From: JAWKRB01 sp041389885 | Lineage (GTDB): Bacteria > Myxococcota_A > Polyangia > Polyangiales > Ga0077539 | NCBI GenBank assembly: GCA_041389885.1 | Contig: JAWKRB010000032.1 | Location: 28,741-92,740 of the forward strand | Direction of reading: 5' to 3' | Length of the DNA: 64,000 nucleotides | Part shown: positions 44,257 to 53,267 of the stretch, piece by piece | How positions within the stretch are numbered: the first letter of the stretch is position 1 | Layout of the letters: each line of letters begins with the position of its first letter | Notes under the pieces: model-generated | Told to the model about the DNA's origin: nothing | Seen by the model: the letters and a program-made list of their open reading frames with translations, nothing else | Database searches by the model: none | Made by a program: the position numbers and the translations under genes

Positions 44257-45465
44257 TCAGCACCGTCGCAGACGCGATGAGGCCCGCGGTCGCGGGGCGC
44301 GCTCGAACTCCAGCAGCGCGAGCGGGTCCCCGGCGCACCCCGCGCCCAGCACCATCGCGACCTCCACCAGCACCGACGCGACCAGCGCGCCACCGCGAGC
44401 GGCGCGCGGGCGCACCTGCCTCGTGCGCCCGCTCGGCGAGGCGCGCGCCGTCGTCTGCGCGACGCTGGGGCGCGGCGGCGAGGGCCACGCGGCGAAGAGG
44501 TCGGAGTGACCGTAGAGGCGAAGGTGCGCCTGCGCGGTGGCCAGGCGCCGCCCGCTGCGCTCGGCGAAGGTCGCGTCGGTGGTGGCCTCGATCCACGACG
44601 GCGCGCAGCGCGCGGGCTCGTCGAAGCGGAGCGTGGCCTGCGCGCCCTCGCGATCGCTCGAGGTGCGCAGGGCGGTCCAGCCGCAGGGGCCCTGGTCGTC
44701 GCCCCACACCGCGTGCGCGCTCGCCTCGCCGAAGGCCGTGCGCAGCGTGACCTCCTCGGGCGGCGCGAAGGACGGCAGCGGCGCCGTCACCGCGACGCCC
44801 GTCGACGAGATCGCGAGGCGCGCGACGTCGCGTCGCTCCTCGCCGTCAAAGGCCCGGCGCACCACCGACACCGGCGCGCCCAGCCCGTCCACCCGCAGGC
44901 GGATCATCGCCAGCGTGCGCGTCTTCACCTCGGAGCCGACGCGGGCGTTGTCCATCGCGGGCTCGACGCGCCACTCGGCGACCTCGGAGCGCGACGAGAA
45001 CACCGCCGTCCCCTCGACGCCAGGGAGCAGCGTGCCCTCGAGCACGGTGACCGCAAAATCTGCCGTAGTTACAGGGTGTTCGGCGGTGACCTCGCGCGGC
45101 GCAGGGGGGACGAACTCGGCGCGGTGACCGCCCCCCTCGACCCGCACCCTCGCCACGCCCCGCGCGTCGGCCAGCGACGCGTACGACCAGCTCACCCCCT
45201 CGACCGCCGCCGCCCGGCGCGTGTGCAGCGCCGCGCCGCGCGCGTCGAGAAAGGTCCAGACGGTCTCCCGGGGCGCGCGGTCACCCTCGGTCGCGCGGTC
45301 GTCGAGGGTGCCCCGGAGCAGCAGCGCGTCGCCCCGCGCGCGGCGCACCGAGAGCGCCTCGACGCGCCAACCCGTGCGGGCGCCCGCGCTCCCCACCGGC
45401 GGAGACACCGCCAGCACCCCCGCCACCGCCGCGACCACCGCCGGCGGAATCACCCAGCGATCCAT
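44257..45465 (-). CDS. Membrane-anchored protein of unknown function, apparently frameshifted at the 3' end
   Basis: The frame encodes 402 aa. It starts MDRWVIPPAVVAAVAGVLAV, a signal anchor, followed by a long beta-rich extracytoplasmic region with no family I recognise, then a hydrophobic segment (GALVASVLVEVAMVLGAGC). After EFERAPR the frame ends in RASSRLRRC. In the next frame the same DNA encodes a strong membrane helix (LIASATVLIVAIGMVMGIAAMLQR) ending at 44207. One extra base in the GGGG run at 44294-44297 would join the two. So either the sequence has a 1-nt error, or the gene has lost its last helix. Confidence 0.68.
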   Translation of the reverse strand: MDRWVIPPAVVAAVAGVLAVSPPVGSAGARTGWRVEALSVRRARGDALLLRGTLDDRATEGDRAPRETVWTFLDARGAALHTRRAAAVEGVSWSYASLADARGVARVRVEGGGHRAEFVPPAPREVTAEHPVTTADFAVTVLEGTLLPGVEGTAVFSSRSEVAEWRVEPAMDNARVGSEVKTRTLAMIRLRVDGLGAPVSVVRRAFDGEERRDVARLAISSTGVAVTAPLPSFAPPEEVTLRTAFGEASAHAVWGDDQGPCGWTALRTSSDREGAQATLRFDEPARCAPSWIEATTDATFAERSGRRLATAQAHLRLYGHSDLFAAWPSPPRPSVAQTTARASPSGRTRQVRPRAARGGALVASVLVEVAMVLGAGCAGDPLALLEFERAPRPRASSRLRRC

Positions 45466-45628
45466 CCACACAATCCCAGAGCGATACCCCGAAGCGCCCC
45501 TGCTCTGCACCTGCCACCTTCGGTTGTCGCCCCCGCGGGAGCCCCCGAGCCTTCGCCAACCAGGTTGACGGTCCAGCGGTGCACCGCGCAGAGTTCTCGA
45601 TGGAACCGTGCGTGCAACCGCTCCAGAG

Positions 45629-48600
45629 ATGCCCCTTACGCCGCAGTCCATGATCGGGGCGAGGTACCGCCTGGTCGCCCGCGTGGGCGAGGGCTCCGAG
45701 GGGCAGGTCTGGCGCGCTGAGGACCTCGCCCGCGACGGCGCCCCGGTGGCGATCAAGCGCCTCGGGGCTCCCCCCGACGCGGGGTGGGTGGCGGCGGCGA
45801 TGGCGGTGCGACACCCCGCCCTGGCCGCGGTGCTCGACGCCGGCGGCGACGGCGACGGGGGTTTCGTGGCGATGGAGTTCGTCGAGGGCGTCTCTCTCGA
45901 CCGCGCGAGCCCCGAGTCGCTGGTGGCGGCCGGCGCGAGGCTGGCCGAGGCGCTCGACGCGTTGCACGCCCGCGGGCTGGTGCACGGCGACGTCAAGCCG
46001 CAGAACGTGATCGTCGGCCCCGAGGGCGCGACGCTGGTGGACCTCGGGCTCCTGCGCGAGCGCAGCGCCAGGGGCGCGCGGCCCCCCGCGGGCACCCTCG
46101 CCTACCTCAGCCCCGAGGCGCTCCTCGGGGAGGCCACGCCGCAGAGCGACCTCTACGCGCTGGGGGTGACCCTGACGCGGTGTCTCGGCGGCGAGCACCC
46201 GCGGGTGGCGCCGGGCGCGTCGGACGAGGAGGTCCTCGCGAGCTTCGCGCCCGACCGGGCGCTGCGCCCCGAGGTGATGGCGAGGGTGCCCGCGCGGCTC
46301 CGCGAGAGCCTCGCCTGGCTCCTCGCCTGGGCCCCCGAGGACCGCCCTCCCACGGCGTCGGCCTGGCGCGCGCGCTGGCTCCGCGACGCGGACGGCGCGC
46401 CGGGGAGCGCGCTCACGCTGGCGCGCGAGGTGCCCCTGCGACCGCCGCGGCAGGGCGGGCACGACGCGGTGCGCGCGCTGCGAGAGGCGGCCGAAGACCC
46501 CTCGCGGCTCGGCGCGGTCGCCGTGGGCGCGTCGGGCTCGGGGCGGCGGAGAGCCCTCGACGACGCGCTCCGGCAGCTCATGGTCGACGCCGCGCGCCGG
46601 GGCGAGGCCCTCGACGTGCGCGACGAGCTCCCCGACGTGCTGCTCCGACCGACGGTGCTCCTGCGCGTCGACGACCACGCCGAGCGCCTCCGCGACCTCG
46701 CCGAGCGCGTGCGCCGACGACGCCGCTTCGCGCCCGACGCGCCGCCCCTCACGCTCCTGGCGAGCGCCTCGGAGCGGCCCTGCGCCGAGGGGCTCGTCGA
46801 GGTCCCCGTCGCGCCCCTCGAGGGTGTGGAGGCGCAGCGGCTCCTCGACGCGCTCTACGGCGCGCGGGTGCCCTCCTCGGCCCTCGACGCCTGGCTCGAC
46901 GTCACCGCAGGGCTCGCGGGACGCATGGTCACCCTCGCCCGACGCGTCGGCCCCGCGGCCCTCGCGACCGCCACCCGCGCGACGCTCTACGCCGAGCTCG
47001 CGAGGGAGCCCCCGCTCGCGCTCCCCGCGTCCCCCGAGTCGCGCGTCGCCCTCGCGGCCCTCGCGCTCTTCGACGGCGCCGTCCCCCGGCGCGTCGCCGA
47101 GGCCGTCGCGGGCCCCCGCGCCCTCGCCGAGCTCGCCTCGCTCGGCGCGCTGATCCCCCGCGGCGCGGCGCTTCACCTCGACCCCTCGCGCCCCCGCGGC
47201 GGCCTCCCGAACGACGCCCGGCTCGCGGGAGCCCGCGCGGTCCTCGCCCTCCCGCCGGGGCGCGACGCGGGCCTCCTCGCCGCGCGCGCGAGGGCCCACG
47301 CCGCGCTGGGTGATCCCCGCAGCGCCTACGACGCCATGCTCCGCGCCGCGGCGCGCGCCGAGCTCCCCCGCGACGTCGCGCTGCGCCGGCTGCGCGAGGC
47401 CGCGCCCTGGACCGACGACCTCCCCGCGCACCAGCGGCGCCTCGCCGAGCTCTCGCTCCTCGCGGGCGACGCCGCCGCCGCCCTCGACGCGCTGGGCGAC
47501 GACCCCGCGCCCGAGGCCGACGCGCTGCGCATCGCGAGCCTGCGACGTCGGGGTGACTCCGCGGGCGCGAGGGAGCTCGCGCGAACGCTCTGCGCGAGCG
47601 ACGACCCCGCGCGGCGGGAGGTGGGCGCGCTGGCGCTGGGCCGAGACGCCTTTGACCGCGGCGACCTCGACGAGGCGCGGCGCTGGTGCGCGCGCGAGGT
47701 CTCCCCCGCGGGCGAGGGGAGCGCGTACGAGCTGCAGGCGCTCTGCGCGTACGCCGAGGGAGACCTCGACCTGGCCGACGACCTCGTGGAGCGGGGCGAG
47801 CTCGCGGCGTCTCGGTCGGGCGACGTCGCGCGGCGGCACCGGCTCCGCGCGGTGGCGGGCATGGTCGCGCAGCGCCGCGGAGACGCCCTGGGCGCCCTGC
47901 AGCTGCACCGCGACGCGCGGCGCCTCGCCCTCGCCGCGGGAGACCTCGACGCCGCCGCCGCGTACCTCGTGAACGTCGGCGGCGCGGCGCTCGACGCGGG
48001 CGACCTCGGCGAGGCGGTGCGCAGCCTCGAGCGCGCCCTCGAGCCTCTCGCCGCGCCCGGGCGCGTTCGCACCCTGGCCCGCGCCCTCGGCAACCTCGCC
48101 TCGCTCCTCGCGTGGATCGGCGACGTCGACGCCGCGACCCGCGCCGCGGAGGCCGCCCTCGACGCCGCGGTCGAGTCACAAGACGTTGTGGCGCAAGGGT
48201 TCGCGCGCGGCGTGCTCGGAGAGCTCCGGCGCGACGTCGACGCGCTCTGCGCGGCCGCCGAGGGCTGCGCCTCGCACGGCGCGGGGGCCCTCGGCGCGGA
48301 GCTGCGCGCCCGCGCGACGGCCTGCGCGCTGGAGCTCGGAGACCTCCCCCGGGCGCGGGCGCTGCTCCCCGCGGGCGACGGCGCGATGGTCCGCCTCGCG
48401 GCGCTGGCGCTCGCGCTCGTGGAGGACGCGCCCCTCGACGCGCTCCGGGCGGCGCGCGCGCGGTGCGACGTCGCGGTCGAGGCCGACCCCTCCGCGGAGC
48501 ACGCGCTGTGGCGGCTGCGGCTGGTCGAAGAGGTCGCGCGGCGCTGCGGCGAGGCCGACTCCGCGGCGGCGCTTCGATCCGAGCGGGGCGCGAGGGCGCG

Positions 48601-50251
48601 GGCGCTGGCGGCGACGCTCCCCCCCGCGCTCGCGAGGACCTTCTCGACGCGCTGGGCGCCCGAGTCGCTCGCGGAGTCGCCGGGCGACAGCGCGCGGTGG
48701 CGGCGCCTCGCGGCGGTCACGCAGGAGCTCAACGGAGAGGCGAAGCTCCCCGCGCTGCTCGAGCGGATCATGGACGCGGTCATCGAGCTCACCGGCGCCG
48801 AGCGGGGCATGCTGCTGCTCCGCGACGACGACGGCGCGCTCTCCCCCACCGCGGCGCGGGACCTCGGCGGCGAGACCCTGAGCGAGGGCGAGCGCGCGTT
48901 CTCGCGCTCCGTCGCCGAGCGCGCGGCGAGCGCGGGGGAGCCCCTGGTGACCTTCGACGCCGCGAGCGACGCGCGCTTCGACGCGGCGGTGAGCGTGGCG
49001 GCGATGCGGCTGCGGTCGATCCTCGCGGCGCCGCTGCGGGTGCGCGACGAGGTGGTGGGGGTGGTGTACGTCGACGACCGCCTGCGCGCCGGGGCCTTCG
49101 ACCGCGCCGCGGTGGCGGTGGTCACGGCCTTCGCCGACGCCGCCGCGCTGGCGATCCACAACGCCCGCGCGCGCAGCGCCCTCGAGGGCGCCCTGCGCCG
49201 CGCCGAGCGGCTCTCCGAGGAGCTCGACGAGGTGGTCGCGCGGCAGCGCGCGGAGCTCGAGGTCGCGCGGGAGGCGCGTGACCCCGACGGCGTGCGCGGG
49301 AGCTACCCCGAGATCGTCGGGCGCGGCCCCGCGATGGCGCGGGTGCTGGCGATGATCGACCGGGTGGCGCCGACGTCGATGCCGGTGCTGATCCTCGGCG
49401 AGAGCGGCACGGGCAAGGAGCTCGTCGCCCGCGCGGTGCACGCGAACAGCCCGCGGAGCCGCGCGGCCTTCGTCGCCGAGAACTGCGGCGCGATCCCCGA
49501 GACGCTCCTCGAGAGCGTGCTCTTCGGGCACGTCAAGGGCGCGTTCACCGGCGCCGACCGCGCGCGGGGCGGGCTCTTCGAGGCCGCCGACGGGGGCACG
49601 CTCTTTCTCGACGAGATCGGCGAGATGTCCCTCGCGATGCAGTCGCGGCTGCTGCGGGTGCTGCAGGAGGGCGAGGTGCGCCCCGTGGGCGGCGACCGCG
49701 TGCGCCGCGTCGACGTGCGGGTCATCGCCGCGACGCACCGCGACCTGCTGGAGATGGTCCGCGCGGGGAGGTTTCGCGAGGACCTGTACTACCGCCTCGC
49801 GGTGCTGGTGCTTCGGGTGCCGGGGCTGCGCGAGCGCCGCGAAGACATCCCCGCCCTCGTCGCGCACTTCCTCGCGCGGCACGGCGGCGGCATCGAGCGC
49901 AGCGCCCTCGCGCGCCTCGTCGCGGCGCCCTGGCAGGGCAACGTGCGCGAGCTCGAGAACGTGGTCCGCCGCGCGGCGGTGATGGCGCCGGGCGGCACCA
50001 TCCGCGAGCACGACCTCGGCCTCCCGCTCTCCGGCGCGGCCCCGCCCGCCGAGCGCGAGGTCCCCACGGGCGGCGACCTCCGCGACGCGGTGAACGAGGT
50101 CGAGCGCGGGCTGGTGGAGCGCGCGCTGCGGGCGCACGGGGGCAACCAGTCTCGCGCGGCGAAGACCCTGGGGCTCTCGCGCTTCGGGCTGCAGAAGAAG
50201 ATGAAGCGGCTGGGGATCTCCGCGCGCGCGCTGGCCGCGGAGGAGGGCTGA
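45629..50251 (+). CDS. Ser/Thr kinase-TPR-GAF-sigma54 activator fusion protein
   Basis: A giant (1540 aa) regulator. Order: kinase-like domain (about 10-250), with Lys 43 (VAIKRL), HGDVKPQN at 119-126 (HGD for HRD) and DLG at 138 (for DFG); a long Ala/Leu/Arg-rich region with TPR-like helices (about 270-1000); a GAF domain (about 1040-1185); an AAA+ sigma54-interaction domain with Walker A GESGTGKE (1257) and an intact GAFTGA (1304); and a Fis-type HTH (about 1495-1535). It should activate sigma54 promoters in response to GAF ligand or partner binding. The altered HRD/DFG motifs suggest a weak kinase or pseudokinase. ATG 45629 and GTG 45608 are both possible. Confidence 0.9.
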   Translation: MPLTPQSMIGARYRLVARVGEGSEGQVWRAEDLARDGAPVAIKRLGAPPDAGWVAAAMAVRHPALAAVLDAGGDGDGGFVAMEFVEGVSLDRASPESLVAAGARLAEALDALHARGLVHGDVKPQNVIVGPEGATLVDLGLLRERSARGARPPAGTLAYLSPEALLGEATPQSDLYALGVTLTRCLGGEHPRVAPGASDEEVLASFAPDRALRPEVMARVPARLRESLAWLLAWAPEDRPPTASAWRARWLRDADGAPGSALTLAREVPLRPPRQGGHDAVRALREAAEDPSRLGAVAVGASGSGRRRALDDALRQLMVDAARRGEALDVRDELPDVLLRPTVLLRVDDHAERLRDLAERVRRRRRFAPDAPPLTLLASASERPCAEGLVEVPVAPLEGVEAQRLLDALYGARVPSSALDAWLDVTAGLAGRMVTLARRVGPAALATATRATLYAELAREPPLALPASPESRVALAALALFDGAVPRRVAEAVAGPRALAELASLGALIPRGAALHLDPSRPRGGLPNDARLAGARAVLALPPGRDAGLLAARARAHAALGDPRSAYDAMLRAAARAELPRDVALRRLREAAPWTDDLPAHQRRLAELSLLAGDAAAALDALGDDPAPEADALRIASLRRRGDSAGARELARTLCASDDPARREVGALALGRDAFDRGDLDEARRWCAREVSPAGEGSAYELQALCAYAEGDLDLADDLVERGELAASRSGDVARRHRLRAVAGMVAQRRGDALGALQLHRDARRLALAAGDLDAAAAYLVNVGGAALDAGDLGEAVRSLERALEPLAAPGRVRTLARALGNLASLLAWIGDVDAATRAAEAALDAAVESQDVVAQGFARGVLGELRRDVDALCAAAEGCASHGAGALGAELRARATACALELGDLPRARALLPAGDGAMVRLAALALALVEDAPLDALRAARARCDVAVEADPSAEHALWRLRLVEEVARRCGEADSAAALRSERGARARALAATLPPALARTFSTRWAPESLAESPGDSARWRRLAAVTQELNGEAKLPALLERIMDAVIELTGAERGMLLLRDDDGALSPTAARDLGGETLSEGERAFSRSVAERAASAGEPLVTFDAASDARFDAAVSVAAMRLRSILAAPLRVRDEVVGVVYVDDRLRAGAFDRAAVAVVTAFADAAALAIHNARARSALEGALRRAERLSEELDEVVARQRAELEVAREARDPDGVRGSYPEIVGRGPAMARVLAMIDRVAPTSMPVLILGESGTGKELVARAVHANSPRSRAAFVAENCGAIPETLLESVLFGHVKGAFTGADRARGGLFEAADGGTLFLDEIGEMSLAMQSRLLRVLQEGEVRPVGGDRVRRVDVRVIAATHRDLLEMVRAGRFREDLYYRLAVLVLRVPGLRERREDIPALVAHFLARHGGGIERSALARLVAAPWQGNVRELENVVRRAAVMAPGGTIREHDLGLPLSGAAPPAEREVPTGGDLRDAVNEVERGLVERALRAHGGNQSRAAKTLGLSRFGLQKKMKRLGISARALAAEEG

Positions 50252-50258
50252 TCAGCCC
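50245..50258. terminator. 14-bp palindrome holding both convergent stop codons
   Basis: GGGCTGATCAGCCC contains TGATCA, i.e. the stop of the sigma54 activator (50249-50251) directly followed by the reverse-complement stop of the sod gene (50252-50254). The stem could act as a short bidirectional terminator, but it is small and lacks a U-tract. Confidence 0.35.
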
Positions 50259-50836
50259 AGGCGAGAGGCCACGACGTTCCAGTCGAGGCCCGAGATCACG
50301 GCCTCGGCGTACTTCGCCTTGCCGGTCGAGTAGTCGGTGAAGTACGCGTGCTCCCAGGCGTCGAAGGCCGCGAGGACGCGCGCGTTCGCGAAGAGCCCGA
50401 CGTGGTGCTCGCCCTGCACCAGCATGTTGACCACCTTGTTCTCGAAGGGGTCGTGCACGAGCAGGGTCCAGCCGTGCGCGCTCATCAGGCAGGCCTTGGT
50501 GTCGGCCGCCCACGCGTCGACGCTGCCGAAGCTGTCGACGAGGGCCTTCTTCACCGCGTCGGAGGGCGAGGTCGAGCCGTCGCCGAGGTTCTCGAAATAG
50601 AGCTCGTGGAGCACGGTGCCGTTGAAGGCCACCGGCTCGCGGCGGCGGAGCTCGCTGTACTCGCTGAACGAGTAGTTCGGGGTCGAACGATCGGCCGCGC
50701 TGAGCCGGGTGCGGATCTCATTGAGCTTCGCGACGTAGCCCTTGTAGAGGCCGAAGTGAGCCTGGAGCTGGGCATCAGAGAGCCCCTTGGCCTTGCCGCC
50801 GAGGAGCCTGTCGTAGTTCTTCGCTTCGAACGCCAT
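50252..50836 (-). CDS. Fe/Mn-family superoxide dismutase
   Basis: A 194-aa enzyme. The four metal ligands are visible: His 27 (QAHFGLYKGYV), His 77 (NGTVLHELYFENL), Asp 159 and His 163 (FDAWEHAYFTDY). It should convert superoxide to oxygen and peroxide in the cytoplasm. The FNGTVLHELYFENLG block differs from the E. coli FNHTFYWNCL type and marks a separate SOD subgroup; Fe versus Mn cannot be decided. GGAGGTTT lies just upstream of the ATG, giving a good RBS. Confidence 0.93.
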   Translation of the reverse strand: MAFEAKNYDRLLGGKAKGLSDAQLQAHFGLYKGYVAKLNEIRTRLSAADRSTPNYSFSEYSELRRREPVAFNGTVLHELYFENLGDGSTSPSDAVKKALVDSFGSVDAWAADTKACLMSAHGWTLLVHDPFENKVVNMLVQGEHHVGLFANARVLAAFDAWEHAYFTDYSTGKAKYAEAVISGLDWNVVASRLG

Positions 50837-51003
50837 GGTGTGAAACCTCCGTGGTGGTGCGGCCCTCCCGAGGTGTACGGGCCTGGGCCGCGTCGACCGC
50901 GACCCGTGGTAACGCCGCCCTCCCCCCGGTCGCAACCGCCCGCGCGCATTTCTTTCCGCGCTGGTGGCGCTTTGTGACCTCGTGGCATCGTGCCGGAGCG
51001 GCC

Positions 51004-52347
51004 ATGCGCGTGAAACCCTTCGTCCTCGTCGCCCTCGCCCTCGGTTGCTCCAGCTCGACGCCGGCGGGCGCCCCCGACGGCGCCGTCGGCTCCGACGCGG
51101 GGTCCGACGCGGCGTCGAGCCCCGACGCGCCCTCGAGCCCCGACGCGCCCTCGGCCTCCGACGCGCCGTCCGTCGCCCCGTACGACGCCGGCGCGGCCCC
51201 CGAGTGCGCCCGCGCGGCGGTCTTTCGCCGCGTGGCCGCCCGCGGCGCCGGCGTGAGGGACCTCGCCGTGGGCGGCCTGGTCCCCTACCGCGGCGGCTTC
51301 GTGGTGGCGGTGCACGAGGCCGCGCCGAGGCTCGCGGGCGACGCGGGGATGGTGCGCCGCGACACCGTCAGCGTGGTGTCGGTCGACCACGACGCGCAGG
51401 TGCAGCGCCCGCTGCAGCTCGTGTACGCGAGCGCCCCTGAGCAGACCGACCTCACGGTGCCCGCGCTGCTCCCCCTCGGCGGCGGCGCGCTGCTGACCTT
51501 CGGCGAGTCCCGCGGCGCGCCGGGGCTCGCGGGGTCGATCCTTCGCCTGCGCGGGTCGGTCCTCGACACCGGCGCGGTGCCGGGCGTGCCCGCGAGCCTC
51601 CTCGACGAGCACGGCGAGGCCGCGTCGACGAGCCTCCCCGACGGGCGCGCGCTGCTGCTCGCGTCGCGGGTGCGCGGCGGCGGCGGCGACGCGGGCTTTC
51701 TCGTGGTCTCGCCCACGACCTACCGCGTCGACCTCGAGGGCCGCGTGAGCTTCGGACAGGACCTGAGCTCCTTCGTGCGCCTCGACAGCGAGAGCCCGCT
51801 GCTGCGCCCCGCGCCCGACGGCGCGGTGCTCTTCGCGCGGGTGGGCACAGACCTCGTGCAGCTCGGGTTCACCGCCGACGGCTCCGTCGACCTCCGCGGC
51901 GCGCGGCGCACCGCGGCCTTCGGCGCGAGGCGCCTCGACGACGCCGCGGTGCTCGGAGACACCTCGGTCGTCGCCTGGGGCGGCACCGAAGAGGGCATGG
52001 CGGTGGTGCGCGCGGCGGTGGTGCGGCGGGACGGCGAGGTGATCGCGCGCCGGGAGCTCGATCGCTACGCCGGCGACGAGCCCACCGTGGCGGTGGCGCC
52101 CGCGTTCGGCGGCGCGGCGGTGGCGTGGCTGCGCGGCGCCGGAGACACCATCACCGTGCGCGCCGTCACCCTCCAGCCCGACGGCGTGGTGCGCGGCGCC
52201 CCGCGAGACCTCGTGCGCGCCCCCAACGCGGGCGGCAGGCTGCACCTGGTCGTCGGCGCGGGCGCTCGCGTGGCGACCTTCGCCGCGCAGGACGTCGACG
52301 GCCTCGGGGAGCAGGGCGTCTCGGTGGGACGCGCCTGCCTCCCGTAG
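51004..52347 (+). CDS. Predicted surface lipoprotein, beta-propeller-like
   Basis: A 447-aa protein with the lipoprotein signal MRVKPFVLVALALGC, then a Ser/Asp/Ala/Pro tether with repeated SPDAPS units (about 27-60). The rest has repeating beta-strand motifs such as GGFVVAVHE, GGALLTFGE, GRALLLASR, GAVLFARVG and TSVVAWGG, each ending in a similar turn. This suggests a propeller of six or seven blades. I do not recognise a defined family. It is divergent from the sod gene. Confidence 0.75.
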   Translation: MRVKPFVLVALALGCSSSTPAGAPDGAVGSDAGSDAASSPDAPSSPDAPSASDAPSVAPYDAGAAPECARAAVFRRVAARGAGVRDLAVGGLVPYRGGFVVAVHEAAPRLAGDAGMVRRDTVSVVSVDHDAQVQRPLQLVYASAPEQTDLTVPALLPLGGGALLTFGESRGAPGLAGSILRLRGSVLDTGAVPGVPASLLDEHGEAASTSLPDGRALLLASRVRGGGGDAGFLVVSPTTYRVDLEGRVSFGQDLSSFVRLDSESPLLRPAPDGAVLFARVGTDLVQLGFTADGSVDLRGARRTAAFGARRLDDAAVLGDTSVVAWGGTEEGMAVVRAAVVRRDGEVIARRELDRYAGDEPTVAVAPAFGGAAVAWLRGAGDTITVRAVTLQPDGVVRGAPRDLVRAPNAGGRLHLVVGAGARVATFAAQDVDGLGEQGVSVGRACLP

Positions 52348-52482
52348 TGCCTCGTCGCAGGGCATTTGAAGGGTTCCACGCGACCGACGTACCCACATCC
52401 CGCGCGGTCGCGTCGGTGTGGGCCCGCGGTGCGGGTTCACCTCAACCCTTCACCTCCCCTGCGGAAAGGCAGTCGCAGCGCC

Positions 52483-53070
52483 CTACGCCACCTTCGCGCC
52501 CTTGCGCGCGTGCTCGGCGATGCGCAGCTCGATGCCCTCGGCCATGCGCGCGGCGGCGCGCGGGCCCTCGGCGCGCACCTTCGCCGCGAGGGAAGGGTGC
52601 GACAACTCGCCCGCGAGCCGCAGCGCCTTCGCCGCCGAGAGCCAGACGCGCGCGAAGCCGGGCAGCTCGCTCCGGGTGAGGTGGGTGGGAAAGCTCCCCG
52701 CGCCCAGGGTCTCGGTCACCACCTGACGCTCCTCGTCGGTGTAGCCGTCGTCGGCGCACACGCGGTCGAGCACGTGGTCGAAGGGAGAGCGCCCGTCGTC
52801 GGCCCCGTCGTCGCCGCGCGACGGAGCGCTCGCCCGAGGCTCGCGGGACGTCTCCCCCGCGCCCCCGCCCTCGAGGGTCACCGCCGAGACCGGCAGCCCG
52901 AGCGCCTCGGCCACGCGCCGCGCCGACGACTCCGACGCGCGCAGCGAGCCCCCCGCCGCGAGCGTCGCGGCCTCGTGCGAGCTGAGCCGCGCCGAGCGCG
53001 CGAAGCTCTCGAGGTCGAGGCCCACCGCCGCGATCGCGACGTCGAGTTGAGAGACATGAATCGTCGTCAT
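52483..53070 (-). CDS. HTH (XRE-like) protein with unknown C-terminal domain
   Basis: A 195-aa protein. Residues about 18-65 fit a Xre-type helix-turn-helix (LDLESFARSARLSSHEA, then SARRVAEALGLPVSAV). A Gly/Asp/Arg linker follows. The C-terminal part (about 95-190) is helical and unrecognised (YTDEERQVVTETL, ARVWLSAAKALRLAGEL). GGAGGT lies 5 nt before the ATG. Its promoter overlaps a perfect palindrome and is divergent from another HTH gene, so autoregulation or cross-regulation is likely. The real target is unknown. Confidence 0.7.
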   Translation of the reverse strand: MTTIHVSQLDVAIAAVGLDLESFARSARLSSHEAATLAAGGSLRASESSARRVAEALGLPVSAVTLEGGGAGETSREPRASAPSRGDDGADDGRSPFDHVLDRVCADDGYTDEERQVVTETLGAGSFPTHLTRSELPGFARVWLSAAKALRLAGELSHPSLAAKVRAEGPRAAARMAEGIELRIAEHARKGAKVA

Positions 53071-53100
53071 CGAAGACCTCCGGGGTACGCCCCAGACGAC

Positions 53101-53129
53101 GTCCTAGACTGAACACAGGTTCAGCTCAA
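53101..53129 (-). promoter_or_regulatory. Promoter of the XRE-like gene with embedded palindromic operator
   Basis: On the minus strand TTGAGC (53129-53124), a 17-nt spacer and TAGGAC (53106-53101) form a candidate promoter. The perfect inverted repeat CTGAAC-ACAG-GTTCAG (53109-53124) fills the spacer and touches the -35 box, an arrangement typical of repressor sites. A related half site, TTGAACAG, occurs at 53152-53159 toward the divergent gene. Confidence 0.5.
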
Positions 53130-53267
53130 GCCCCCCGCCCCCTGCGCGAGCTTGAACAGAAATAAACTTGCCACACACCGCGTGAGGTCTACGCTCCACG
53201 AGTCGGTGCCCCGCGGGGCGCGCGGGGCGCGCGGCGGTCTTGGGGTGAAGCCGACGCGGAGGCGTGC

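Noticed and set aside
45281..47908. An 875-aa minus-strand open frame
   Set aside because: It is antisense to the kinase-sigma54 fusion, with Arg/Gly/Glu-rich composition and no domain motif.
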